Below, in pieces: positions 1 through 12,419 of a DNA stretch of 64,000 bases. The notes below the pieces were generated by a model. The model was not told the origin of the DNA. It saw only the letters and a program-made list of their open reading frames with translations, and ran no database searches. Positions within the stretch are counted from its first letter, which is position 1; each line of letters opens with the position of its first letter. The position numbers and the translations under genes were made by a program. Origin of the DNA: Stichopus chloronotus (taxonomy: Eukaryota > Echinodermata > Holothuroidea > Aspidochirotida > Stichopodidae); the NCBI GenBank assembly GCA_021234535.1, contig CM037843.1, positions 6,218,820 through 6,282,819 of the forward strand, read 5' to 3'.

Positions 1-441
1 GACTTGCGACAGGCTCACACTTTCTGTTTCAATACTTGCATAACTGAAAAGTCTAAAGAAATTTGTTCTTATGGAGACAAATGAATATATAGAACGCGTT
101 ATTGCTCATTCCGTATTGACGGGAACGACACATCATGGATACTGAATGTCACATTCATAATTTTTATCATTTCATGCGGGCTAATAGTCTTATGTGAAAC
201 GCCCTGCATTGAACTGCGATGGGAGAGAATACAAAATTTGAAACAAAGCGACAATCTCGTACAGGAACGCGGCAATAGAAAACTAAATATACTACAAAAT
301 ACTGGCCTTTTTGAAATGATTGCATAAGGGAATAACTTTGGATTAATCTTCTTAGCAAGATTATTCCATTAGCACACAGCTGAGTAAGGGAGTCATAACT
401 AACTGATAGTTGTTTTTCTTTTGTTTGTTTGTTTTTTTCCT

Positions 442-447
442 TTTATT
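442..447 (-). promoter_or_regulatory. candidate polyadenylation signal for TGF-beta
   Basis: AATAAA on the minus strand about 1 kb after the TGF-beta stop codon, within a T-rich run on plus. Plausible by position only. Confidence 0.25.
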
Positions 448-1201
448 TTTTTTGTCTGCTCATACGCATTGCTTGCTTGTTTGTAATCAACATCAGACTG
501 GTCACCCTGCAGAAGACTACATGATCTGAAGTGAAGGTGTATTCCAAAATAATGACCAAAATGTACAGCATATCATTGTCCGTTTCTTCGTCTGATAACT
601 GGACTATTGCTCGGTTTTGTAAAACCAAAGATTCCGATGTATTGGCAGTTGTGTCAACTATGTAATCCGTAAGGGCTAGTGTGATATAGGCTGTGATATT
701 CACCATACGATGTTTCTTTGAAACACCTTTTTTTCAAGTTTGCCTTACTGTGATATTAGTCCTTTTTCCATCTATCTGTTTCATATGTTCAAAACAGGAA
801 AAAGATTGATTGCATGAAGAATGACCTACATGTGACGTGGTTTCCAGACTTATGCACCGACACTAAACATGGTCGATCTTGGGTCCTTTTCAGACATCTG
901 TAAAGTACCGCATATACTAAACCACGTCTGACTATTCATCAGGAGATATCTATATATGTATTTCTGGGCCTTTCACTACGACAGTGGCACTAAATATGTT
1001 AGCACCAATCAATTCATGGTTCAATATCGCAGTGGTTGCGGTGTCGACACTGTGACCCCAAGTCTCCTGCAGTTTGTACAGTAATGCCACTTGAATCTAA
1101 GACGCATCTCATCTCAACAGAGCAAACGTTCGTGGTTGGTCATAGAAAAACAGATGTAGTTAGCATAACGTCATAGGACTTTAGCTCGATACGTAAATTT
1201 C

Positions 1202-1264
1202 ACAAATATATGTGAGCAAATATTGAAAATTTTTTAATTTGATATTATTCACACATATATTTGT
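1202..1264. repeat. 63-bp imperfect hairpin downstream of TGF-beta stop
   Basis: ACAAATATATGTG at 1202 pairs with CACATATATTTGT ending at 1264, with further imperfect pairing inward. On the minus strand it lies about 170-230 bp after the stop, so probably in the 3' UTR. Confidence 0.8.
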
Positions 1265-1433
1265 AGACAATAAGTGCTCGCACTTCTTCTGTCATTGCAT
1301 AATGATTTACGAGGAACATCGATTCGAATACATGCCAGCTTCAAAATCAAGTCAAGTTCAAAAGTAACTCGAGTCATGACGGCATACATTTTAAACTAGC
1401 ATACATATAATATGAATTCACCAATCACGGGGT

Positions 1434-1921
1434 CTACCTGCAACCACATCCATCGACCACTACGTCTTGCAGGGTAACGATCTTAGGTTTTTCACGTTCG
1501 TAGAAGAGAACGGTGAGGGGTTTGAAAGACAGCGGGGTGCAACAGGGGGACGGCGAGGCGTTTGGGTTGGTACTCCTCTGATATCTGACCAGCTGATTGT
1601 ACATATTAATGTCAGCTCGGATGTAAAGGCAATTTCCAGCACAGAGGTTCGGGTAAAATCCCTTCGGTTGCCTAACCCAAGTCCAACCAAGATCTGCTTC
1701 AAAATTGACATATAGCGTTCTTTTGCAGCAGGTAGCCACGCTGTCGTCGCACCGGCGGTTGAAAAACGCCCTCTTCCGACGCGAATGACCTTCAGTTGAC
1801 AACAACTTTGAGGAGTCTCCGGAGAGCATCACGATTAACTTTGGATGTTTGTCGGGCGGGTGATGATTTCGTCTTGTTATATCGCCTCTTTTAAATGATT
1901 CGGTGTAGGAGCCCCTCGGAT
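1434..1921 (-). CDS. TGFB: TGF-beta coding exon 4: RGD, furin site and mature growth factor
   Basis: The terminal coding exon starts after acceptor cttctgatatag and ends at TAG (1434-1436). It encodes residues 290-451. K300-RGD-I304 is the integrin-binding motif at the same place as in TGFB1/TGFB3 LAP. RRKR at 337-340 is the furin processing site. The mature chain of 111 residues has nine cysteines: C7, C14, C15, C43, C47, C76, C77, C108 and C110 by mature numbering, giving the cystine knot, the extra N-terminal disulfide and the inter-chain cysteine in PCC. The last residues are GCGCR. Vertebrate mature TGF-beta is 112 residues. The whole mature domain is in one exon, whereas vertebrate genes interrupt it. 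Confidence 0.97.
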
Positions 1922-2000
1922 CTATATCAGAAGACGAAATAATGAGTATGTAGTTGTCATCAAATGTCAGCAGCTTTTGAACTCTCCAAACAATATAAAC

Positions 2001-2079
<79 letters not shown>

Positions 2080-5000
2080 CTGAATATCTGGATCAACAAC
2101 ATGATCAACATGGTTCACTCGTGTTTACCCTCACACCTTTGTTCCAAAATTGTGAACCGAGCACATGCACCGGTATTTACCTGCAAATTCAATCTCCAAA
2201 TTGTTCCACGGGTGAGCGGGAAGAAATGCACCACACTCGACATTGACCTCAAATCCATGGTTTGAATCTGGTAAATGATAAATAAGAACAATTAGAATAA
2301 GCAGAATAGACAATGCTGCAGAATTTTAGCAAAGAGAATGCTCAGATAATTGCTCCTCTTATACATGTATATATTTGGAAGTCTCTTCTAATCTGCCTGT
2401 GCACTCAAGGGTCCACACACGCCGCCAAAATGCACACACACCAACGGTAAAACCAACAGTAACACAATATATAGGTCCCTTACCTGATAAACAATTTGGA
2501 CAACGATCACCACGATTGCGCATTGTAACAAATATTGATGGACACATATATGGCTCGAATAACAGACATAGACGAACGGACAGACAGATCTAGAGACAGA
2601 TAGATATATGCCCTTCGATTTCCCTTGACCCTGTATGACAAAGGATTTCTACCCTCTGTGTGAAAGTCTAACCTCTACTGCACAACATGTGTAATAGCAT
2701 AAAGACGCAATAGTTGTGAATGTAATAACCGATTTGAATATACCTAAGCATCTCGTCAACTAGAATCACTGAAGAGTTCAAATGTACTCTGGGAGTCCGG
2801 GATGCACGCAATGAGTGGGTCGTGACGTCACTTTTGTCATTTTTATAAGCCTTTTTCTTTGAAGGCATGAGTTAAACGACCGCAGTTATTGTGGGCTCAG
2901 ATCTATAAATTTCTGACCTCTGGTTTAACCTGTCACCCGTCAGTGAACATCTGAAGATCAGTCCGTCTTCTCTACCTCTGACAATGTCAGACAACTTTAT
3001 TTCAAATTGACGATGATGGGATTGTTTATGTGTTTTGGTTGCTGATAAGGAAAACCCATTTCATGATCTCTGCCGCCATTTTTGTAGTTTGTCCCAAATT
3101 ATCCACAAGCGCTACTGACACATGTTGAACATTCGTTTTGTGTTCACCGGAGTGTGAGCAGTCGGCCATACGTATTTATTGTTCATTTCTGCGTACATGT
3201 GTCTCATTTAGAGTTAAAGGTTTCACTTTTCGTTCCTGGAATGTATACCTACGTTTATCCTGCATACGTAATCAGACCGTAATCACATCCAAAGTTTGAT
3301 TCATTTGGTTCAATGTTTGAGTGGCCTAAACACGTCCTGTGTATGTTTCTGTTTACCAGAAACTGAGTTCAGTGTGACGTTTGAAGAAGGATTCCTTGTG
3401 GAAATGCGAAAAGGCTAAAATCGTAACTACACATTGTCTTGTGTAACCAGTGGGCGTCGTCAAGATGGAGAGGAGGGGGGGGGGGGGGGGTACACGTGCT
3501 CCTTGTGCTCTCTCAACTGAGATTTGGGATTTGAAAGGAATGTATATCTCCTGCAGTCAGAGAATCGTATTCAAAAGTAATCCACCTTTAATATTAGGTG
3601 CGTGTGTTAAATCAATACAATTCTTTAAATGATGACTTACATACATCACAAATACAGTAACACCCAGGAGTCTCTGGGACTTCCCCTCCCCAGACCCCCT
3701 CAGGGACTTTGCCCCTGGACTAGAACAACTTAAATTTTACACTTGCTTTAGGCATACTTGGAGCTATCCAATTGTGATTTTAGACCTATGTTTAGTCCAC
3801 AGAACTACCCTTCGAACGATTAATTCAATACATTACAAGTACTGTAACACCTGGGAGCTTTGTCACATGGACTTGAAGTAGGCCCTAATCCAAATTGGGT
3901 TTAAACCTGTGGTTAGGCATACTTGAGGGTATTCTCTTTTCATTTTTGACTTGTGTTTAGTCTATAGCATTACCTCTCAAATGATGACTTAAATACATCG
4001 TATATACCATAACACCCATGAGCTTCTGAGGTTTTGCCCCCGTGTTCACCGCAGGGACTTTGTCCATCTACTTGAAGTTATCCAGCTGTGTTAATAGACA
4101 ATAGAATCACCCCAAAGTGATGACTTTAATACATCACCAATGTCGTAAAACCTAGGGGCTTCCGGGATTTTGCCCCGTGGGCCCCACCAGGACGTCGCCC
4201 CTGGGTCCCATCAGGAGTCTCATGCAAGCCCTTGGAAGCCTGGATCCCATCCCTTATGGGCCTTGCACTTCGCCCTCGGAGGCAACGCCGGCGCCATGTG
4301 TAGTTTCCCTTGCACAATCATAGTACCCCCAAGTGCGCCCGAAATGAAAAGTCTGGCGACGCCTGTGGTAATAACAGAGCAAACTTTCTCATTTATTCTA
4401 GTTCTATTTATGAGAGTACTCATTCTTGGACGAAAACTCAAATAAATTAGTGGGGGTGGTAATATTTCATAAAAAAATTGTATTATTGGCATAGATTATT
4501 TTGTTTCAAATGTTTCGAATTCCTCAATGTAGGTTTGAGAAAACACATTATGTAATTTTGCTGTACGGCGATAGTGACTTTTTATTCCTCTTGGCTCCAC
4601 GTTAATAAGTCACCTTCTGTATTGTGTCTTATGTTTGCCTTGAGTGTTTTGCTTATGTCAAATTTTGTGGTAGGGCCTAATGAAGCAGGCTACGTTAAAA
4701 CGGTTCCTTCGCATTTCTCACTTACCTGGGTCTCTAAGCCAAGCATGTACTACTTCAGTGACGTCAATGGTAACAGGACCTTCATGTTGGGGATCAAAGG
4801 ACTTAGTGAATACGTGTTTGGTGATATACTCGTTCCTCTTTTTGACCAGCTTATAAACGGAGATGACCTGTTCCATAGACTGTCTGGGGTTGCTTATCTG
4901 ATATAAGCGTAAGTTGGCTTCAGCTACATTTTTGGGACTTCGGCCCTCAAGGTCACTTATATTAAACCAATAAAACCTTGCATATCTTTCCCGACTAAGA

Positions 5001-8000
5001 AAATAATCTGCAAAGAAACCAAAACAAACACAAAATTAATATTAATGGGATGACAAGATTGACGTAGAACAGTTAATGCATTAAATCAATGTGGACCATT
5101 ACGTGTTTGGCCGCCGTTAGCTTATCCGAGAGTTTTATCCCGACTGAATGCACATTTACTCGGCTGTCAAGTGACTGTAGATTTGCTGTCCGATTACCTC
5201 TTCTATCGTACTTGAGTCTGCGTAGCTAATGATCAAGTAATGATCAACGACCGAAAATAAAACATGTTCAAAACAAGTTAACACTCGCTACGCATGCCCT
5301 ATAATAGACTGTGACAGTTTAGGCGTTCAAAATATTCCCCTTTTCAGTCATTCTGTCTCTTGATTGCTCCAATCTCATTCGTGATCAATCAACGTTAACA
5401 ATCAAAACCGATTTGGGGAAGACAGCCGCTAATAATCGAAAATATTGCCTTGCTTGTCTCCTCTTTTCAGTTTTGTCTAATTCCTAAAACGTCTTCCTGT
5501 TTTCCGTCAGTCAAGAAAGGTCGACAAGTTTATCACAATGGGTGGTCTGATGTGTTTTTGTCTCTTTAAGTCTGATTTACATTAATGTAAAATGATATGA
5601 CACGTTATCAAACCAGCTCTCTGATCATAGCAAATGATCCTCCCTTCTGCTTCGACCGACCACCCACTCTTCTCCAGAGTATTTCATACGTTTCCCAATG
5701 GATAAAACATGTAGGCTGAGCATCCAGTACATACATACATACTAGGCCTAACGGCATGTTGCATTTCCCACTCACAAAATCATAGGACTATTTTTATCTT
5801 TTTTTTTTATTTCCTAAAATTTTGTAGCTGGTACAAATTCAGCGAGACAACTTATCTTTTCGTAAGTTGAGTACAAGCAGAGAACTACTGAATACGTTTA
5901 GCGGAATCTGTCGAAGTGTTCTAGGCATTGGCAGAAATAGGCCTAACCAGCGGCAGTATATACCCAGAAAGGGTCTACTTTAAAGCACAGAATTTTCATA
6001 CATGACGTCACAACACAAACACATGACTGGTGAAAAACACAGTGACCCTTTAGTGTTGATAGCGAGGATTTGTTGGTAATCCAGATTCGGTTTATATATA
6101 GCTGCTATCAAAAGGTCATCGTTAACTATTCGTAAAGTGGATGTTGCCGAAAACGTGTTTGAGAGTTGCGGGTTCGGAAGTAGTTCCGAGGGTGAAAAGA
6201 TCTATTCCAAATGATTAACTTGCAGTTGAATACCATATTATTGCACGATGAAGAAGTATTATTCAGCATATAAAACACAGGTAAAGCAGGATGAATATTG
6301 AGATAAACACCAAGATTTGGATAAGGCAATGCCATAAGAGAGTATTAATAAGTCATACGACAGAATTTTGATATTTTGCATTGACTTTTAATGTTATCGG
6401 TTGAAGATTACCATCACTAATTTCCCTTATCATTACTTGCTCACATGACCATTATTACTGTTTGGCAAACCACGAGGAATTATCTAAAATAAAAACATCT
6501 GAAATCTTAAAAACAAAACAATCAAAATATTGATGTTTCATTTACTTCGTTCAATTCGCAATAAAATTAGTACACATTGAATTAATCATAAAAGCTGTTC
6601 GGTAAAAGTTGCTTCACGGCTATAAAATGTTATTTAACAGCATGGCGGTATCCCCTGTAGTCTGCATATACGTACATAATGGAAAGCACGTTTTATGCTT
6701 CACTTTAACACGATTACTACAGAAAGTGTGGATCCCTTTAACCTCTAGAGCAATTATCGCCAGTTCAATGAGAACACATCCAATCCAAGTAAGGTTCCAC
6801 TCTTCTTCGCGTTCGAGCGCTAGTTGCAACATCCCAGTTGTGGCTGTAACGGCACAATTACTATTACCAAGTTTAAAAGCCACAGAAGGCCCAAAATTAA
6901 ACTAAGTCTACTTGATACATAAAAATATGTAACGATACAACGTTGATTCTTGTGACTGTATCTGCTACTTGTAAAATTGATATGACAGCAGCACGGTTTA
7001 TATATATCTATGGTCTCCGTTTATATATCTTTTGTTTCCCACCTTCGCATACCATGGTGTTAAATTATGACTCGCCTTGACCTAAATTTGGCGGTCATTA
7101 CGTTTCGGTCCGTCGGCAGATAGGCTAGTACACACGTCTAGAACGAACTGGAATGCACCAGCTATGTACTTTGCACAGCTACACTATCTTACACACGAAA
7201 GTGTGTGTTAGGAAGATCAAGTGTGGTAGAGACCCAGACACCCAAACAGCATTTGCTTTCTACACTGGATGTGCTCCTTACATGCATTGGAACAACAGCG
7301 ATTCTGATAACACATCGGAAACGCTGTATGCTGGGGTCTACGAAGTAAAACATATTTTTAAATATATTCAGACCACTAAGGCAGCTTTAACTCATAATTT
7401 TGTAGAATTCATATTTTTTCCATGTCTTTCAGGAATACTGCGCGAGTACAAATGCATGCTTCCTTACAACTGCCTTAGTTACTTTCAAAAGAAAGCCATT
7501 TGAAGAGGACGACCGTATATGACAACCCATTTCAGTACTTATTTTAAGATTAAAGATACCTTTAAGTAATTAAGAGTATCTTAAAGTGATTACTGATATC
7601 TTTAATTATTTGATGATATCTGTAAATGATCTTTAATTAGTTATAGATGTCTTCAAATAATTAAAGATACCCGTAATATCAACAGATTACAGATATCTTT
7701 CATTCATAGAAACATATCTTTAAAACTTTTAAAGATACCTTTGATTCAATTCAAGACATATTTTATTCGCCTAAGGATATCTTGAAATAATTTAAAAGTA
7801 TCTACAATTCATCTAAAGATATCTCTAATTCGCATTATTGATATATTGATAATTCCCTATTAAGTATATCGTTAATTCCTATTAAAGATATATTTTAATA
7901 AGTTAAAGTTATCTTTCATTCACTTAAATATATCTTCAATCACTTTATAATATCTTTCATCCTTTAAAGATATCTACAATTCATTTAAAGGTATCTTCAA

Positions 8001-11000
8001 TTGATTTAGAGATGTATCTATAATTCATTTAAAGATATCTAAATTAATTCGATTTACAGTTATCTTCTATTCTTTTAAAGATACGTTTAACCTTTAATTA
8101 ATGAAAGATGTCTTCAATTACTTGAAAATATACTAAAAAAATATACTTGGAAGTACTCAAATGGCTTGCCCTACGACCGAAACTAAACGTCATTTTAAAT
8201 CTTGTTCGACTTGTCTAAATTCCGCTCTTTGAAACCAAAGTAAGTCGTTCCGCAAATTAGTTAAGGACATGCCTATCGTGTTAGAGTTGGAGGGTAACTG
8301 CGTTAAAGTCCGAACATTTGTAGAGAACGTTCTTTCCATTAGAAAGATTTCACAGACTGTTACAAAGAGCCGGTAACTTAGCTGGCAAGGGTCGGCAAGT
8401 TATAGCGGCTCATTACCCAAAGTAACATCACCAAGTTTCCACTTCACGCCATATTTAACTCAAGTTATTTCCGCAATGTTTATTGCAGGCCGCCATTGGA
8501 ATTTATTCCTGAGTCCAAAATGGTGGTGCAAGACAGTAATTACATAGGGCATAAATCACTTTTTGTGACTGTGATAATATTTCCTAGTGTAGGCTCGTGG
8601 TCTACCGCGTGGTAGGTCACTAGCATTGGGGTTTTATAATGCAGTGCATAGGAAGATAAGCAGTTGTGAGGAAAACCTTAAAATGTAATTGGCCTCTGAA
8701 GAAGATACAAATTTCATGAAGATGAGGGAAATTTGTATCTCTTTATTTGTGAAAACCAGATCTCAATAACATGATTGTTGTCTTTTGGGAAAAGAGTACC
8801 CATGTCACAGTGGTGCTACACATTATACTATTGGAAACACTGTGATATTACACAGACACTACTAAGTACTGTAGGCCTTGATATTATGTGGTTTATCTTG
8901 ACTGACGGGAATTGAAGGTACAGTGTGATAGCGTAGGCCTAAGAGATGTGATCTAAGTTTCGCATTTCGAGTTAAATCATCTTTTTTGATCTCCAAGAGC
9001 AAAAAAGACTTGCTGCGTGACATTTTGTTACATTGAGACACCTGGAACTCCTTCCGATTCTCCGATGAAATTATCTTGTCTCAAACGGCTATGGACAAGG
9101 TACTGGTGCGAGATTTGACGTGGCTGCAGTGAGAAAAGTTATGGTCGCTCGTTTCAGAACCTCTTAAAAGTGTCACTGGAATATTCCTTTAAATTTCCTG
9201 TCCGGTTCTCCTTCAAGTAAACTACGTATGCTAGTGGCATTACATAAGAAAGAGACTGAAACGCGCAAATGATCCTTTTATCAACAAAAACTACAGTTGT
9301 TTTAAATTTGAATGTGCTATTCTGTAAATTTTAAATGCCTTGAATTTGGTTGAGTAGAGGCTCATTGCAGTTTCTACTCATCGTCCAAGTTTCTAGTCGT
9401 TCTATGGCTCAATGGGAGAAAGACCTGAAAATAAAAGTAGGTTATGGAAAAGTCATTGGAAGAACCAAATATTCTTCTTTTGAGTGTTGCAGCAAACTAT
9501 GCCTCCGGGTGAATTCCTTTCGATTAAACTTGATCCGAGAAACAAATAGACCTTAGCATTTCTCAATTATTTTGATTGACATGTTTGCGTCTCTTTCATG
9601 TGACTATTTTCCTACATAGGCCTATGTGTTGATTGTTTTTCAGTACTCTTTGTAGATTTGCTGTTATTCTTTTAGTAGGCCTGTGTATTTTAATTAAGTA
9701 GTTTAATCATTGCAGTGAGTTTACATGCCAGTCGGAATAGAATCGAACAAAAAAAAACAAAAAAAAAAAATGGGCGGACTGTCACAGAAAATTATTGGGG
9801 TATCGAAGTAAAAGAGATGCGAAGAAAGACACGGATGGTGGCGTACGTGATATTTTCGTCGAGGAGCAAAACATAACTGTGTCATGGTCTCTACCCTGGC
9901 GTCGTCGTTAACATGGTGGATGATTTTTTTTCCGTCCAGCTTATCGCTGCAGCAGCCACGCGGGACGAAAAAGCCCCAGAGGCGCTACGAAGCTACTCTG
10001 TCGCTTGATCCTACCGTATCTCATGGATATAAACTTTAGCCATACATCCCGCCTGTTAACACTATGTGTGTATACCGAATGTTTCGCTTTGCGTGCCCAT
10101 GGGTGATATTAAATCCCAGCTGCAAACTGATTTCGGAGAAATCTGTTCCAAGGCGAACTTCTGCCCCACCTGAAGCCACTTGGACAGTTGAAGCATGGAA
10201 GTACTACCTCGAAACATTGCACCATATTTACCGTAAAGTAGTTTTCCAGCTCAGGTGTTGCGAATAACGTCATAAGCACCTTTGTAAAATGTTTTTGACC
10301 TCATGTGGTAATGCCTAACTTCCACTCAGTATCTATTTTCAGAATGACTGTTTGGTCCGGAAACCATGTGAAACATGGTGCGGCTAAGTGTAAAAGGGGT
10401 GCTGCCACAATAGTTTAAAACCAATGTTTTGTGGACATAGAATGATAGATCATTCAACATACAGGGAAGGACAGTAGTTTTCCTTTCAAATAATACGCTT
10501 CTCACAGACAGAAATCTTGTTATTTGTTGCTCAACAATAATTTTTCAAAATTCAAATGATACATTTTCCTCATCACATACATTATGTTTTGGGGGAGATG
10601 AAGCTTTAGCAGACGTGTAATGATGAGACTGAATTCTTTCACGATGATTAAAGCTATTTTCTTTCTGTGCTATGTTGGTGTATTCTAAGTGCCCTACTTC
10701 CCTTTAATTTCAACGCTTCTACGTCACAGATTCACAGTTCGTTTACTTTCAACAATCCACAACAGCCGACGAACGCAGCCTTCTTATCGACGTAGGCCTG
10801 TATATCGTATAATAGTATTGGAAGCCTACCGTATATTGCTAAGCCCTTGATAACCTTGCAAGCAGGGTGTGATGTGTCAGAGCTGGTGCATGAGTAATGC
10901 ACATCCGCCGAGCGGGTTGAACCCTCAAGGCAATCAAGTTTACCTGAGACCAGTTGACACGCCAGGCAAAAACTTACCAGTCTAATTGAAGACTTTGGAC

Positions 11001-12330
11001 TGAAAGAGTGGACCATGGACCATGTCATAATCTGTACATTTCTTCAAATTAGTCACTTGCCCTATACATATTAAAGTTCACGGGGAATCCAGGATTAAAA
11101 TTAGTAAGTACCCGTCATTACAGAATTAGGAGCTGAAAGAAGCCCAGGGTTTCCAAACAACTAAGAAGACGGGAACACAAGATGATACTGGAGCTGGGGA
11201 GGGGGGGGGGGGAAACAACGGTATTGAGTGGAGATACGGGGGCGGGTAGGGGAGAGCAGAATTCGACAACCGACTCATCGTTGTGGCAGAAAGTTACGAA
11301 GAGAAGTGCATCTTGTAGAGGGGGTCTCGGTAAGCTACCCAAGCTACTCGGTAAGCTACTCGGTGACTTCGGTAAGCTACCCAAGCTACTCGGTGAGCTA
11401 CTCGGTGACTTCGGTAAGCTACCCAAGCTACTCGGTGAGCTACTCGGTGACTTCGGTAAGCTACTCAAGCTACTCGGTAAGCTACTCGGTGACTTCGGTA
11501 AGCTACTCAATCACAGTAAGTGAAGTGAACTTATTACCGTTCCTCCAAGTTGGTTAGTAACTGAAAGACATACTATGTTCGTTAGCAATGAGATACTTTG
11601 GATCATTTACATAAATACGTTCAGATGTAGCATTCGTAATTCCCCCTCCCTCACCCCATATTTAAATCACTTCATCATAGCCTACATTTACAATGTTTCT
11701 GGATGAAACTTGCTTGCTTCCTCGGACTGAGAGTATTTACTGATCTTTTGTTTACTTGAATCGCAAAAGGACACACGGCGACCATAGTGTCTTGGGGATT
11801 GCGGTGTACTGCGGAATCTTCAATTCGCGGTGGAGGACAAACCGGAAGTAAGTACCTAATGTAACTCTGTGGGCACAAGTGATTCACAGAAGACAAGACA
11901 GTCCAAACAAATGCACGTATGGCATTCCATATGCACGCAGATTCCGGTCCACCTGGGAATATTTGGCACTGAGAGGTGTAGGTAGCCACGAAAAACGTAT
12001 ATACGGCACTGACAGAACTAGGCCTACGCAATATTAGGCCTATACCTGAGCAGAACATGCATTATTGCATGCAAGACCAAGGTGATACATTCAACAAAGA
12101 ATGAAGTATCCAATAACTTCACATTACCGGACTACGTACCCTACCTTTTGTCTATGGTATTTCTTTAAAGTGTGTCGAATAAGCTTATACGTACCTATGT
12201 TTAGCGCTTTATAACTGTTCCGTGACTGCTTTATCCCGTAGTTAAGCGTTAGCGCAACACTAACACTGGTCTGTAACACTGATTAAAAATTTGATCTCTG
12301 TGCTCACTTAACCTGTAAATGTCCTTAGCG

Positions 12331-12419
<89 letters not shown>

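Larger units (their letters stand above)
1..1433. other. 3' flank of the TGF-beta gene
   Basis: Holds the probable 3' UTR, the hairpin at 1202-1264 and an AATAAA candidate at 442-447. Short open frames at 167-358 and 443-706 look like chance. No other gene seen. Confidence 0.6.

Noticed and set aside
1977..2246. Open frames rich in IYIYIY on both strands at 1977-2246 and 12319-12732
   Set aside because: They are translations of the (AT)n microsatellites running into flanking intron or antisense exon sequence.
4126..4492. Overlapping frames of 63-91 codons on both strands
   Set aside because: All lie in the GC-rich last unit of the degenerate tandem repeat and have no domain.
4726..4897. First reading of exon 2 as starting at an acceptor tatatcag near 4898
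   Set aside because: The frame continues upstream through AEANLRLYQ and FNIS to a much better acceptor at 5008, so the inner site is coding sequence.
4574..4906. 110-codon plus-strand frame
   Set aside because: It is the shadow of TGF-beta exon 2 on the opposite strand, where homology and splice sites are decisive.
10064..10267. Coding-like region, open on plus (67 codons) and on minus, tested as a missing TGF-beta LAP exon
   Set aside because: No LAP motif, and phases do not fit; the LAP is complete without it.
10979..11040. A good donor GACTG|GTAAGT on minus, considered as an intermediate TGF-beta exon
   Set aside because: Entering in phase 1 gives a stop before the donor, and the LAP needs no extra exon.
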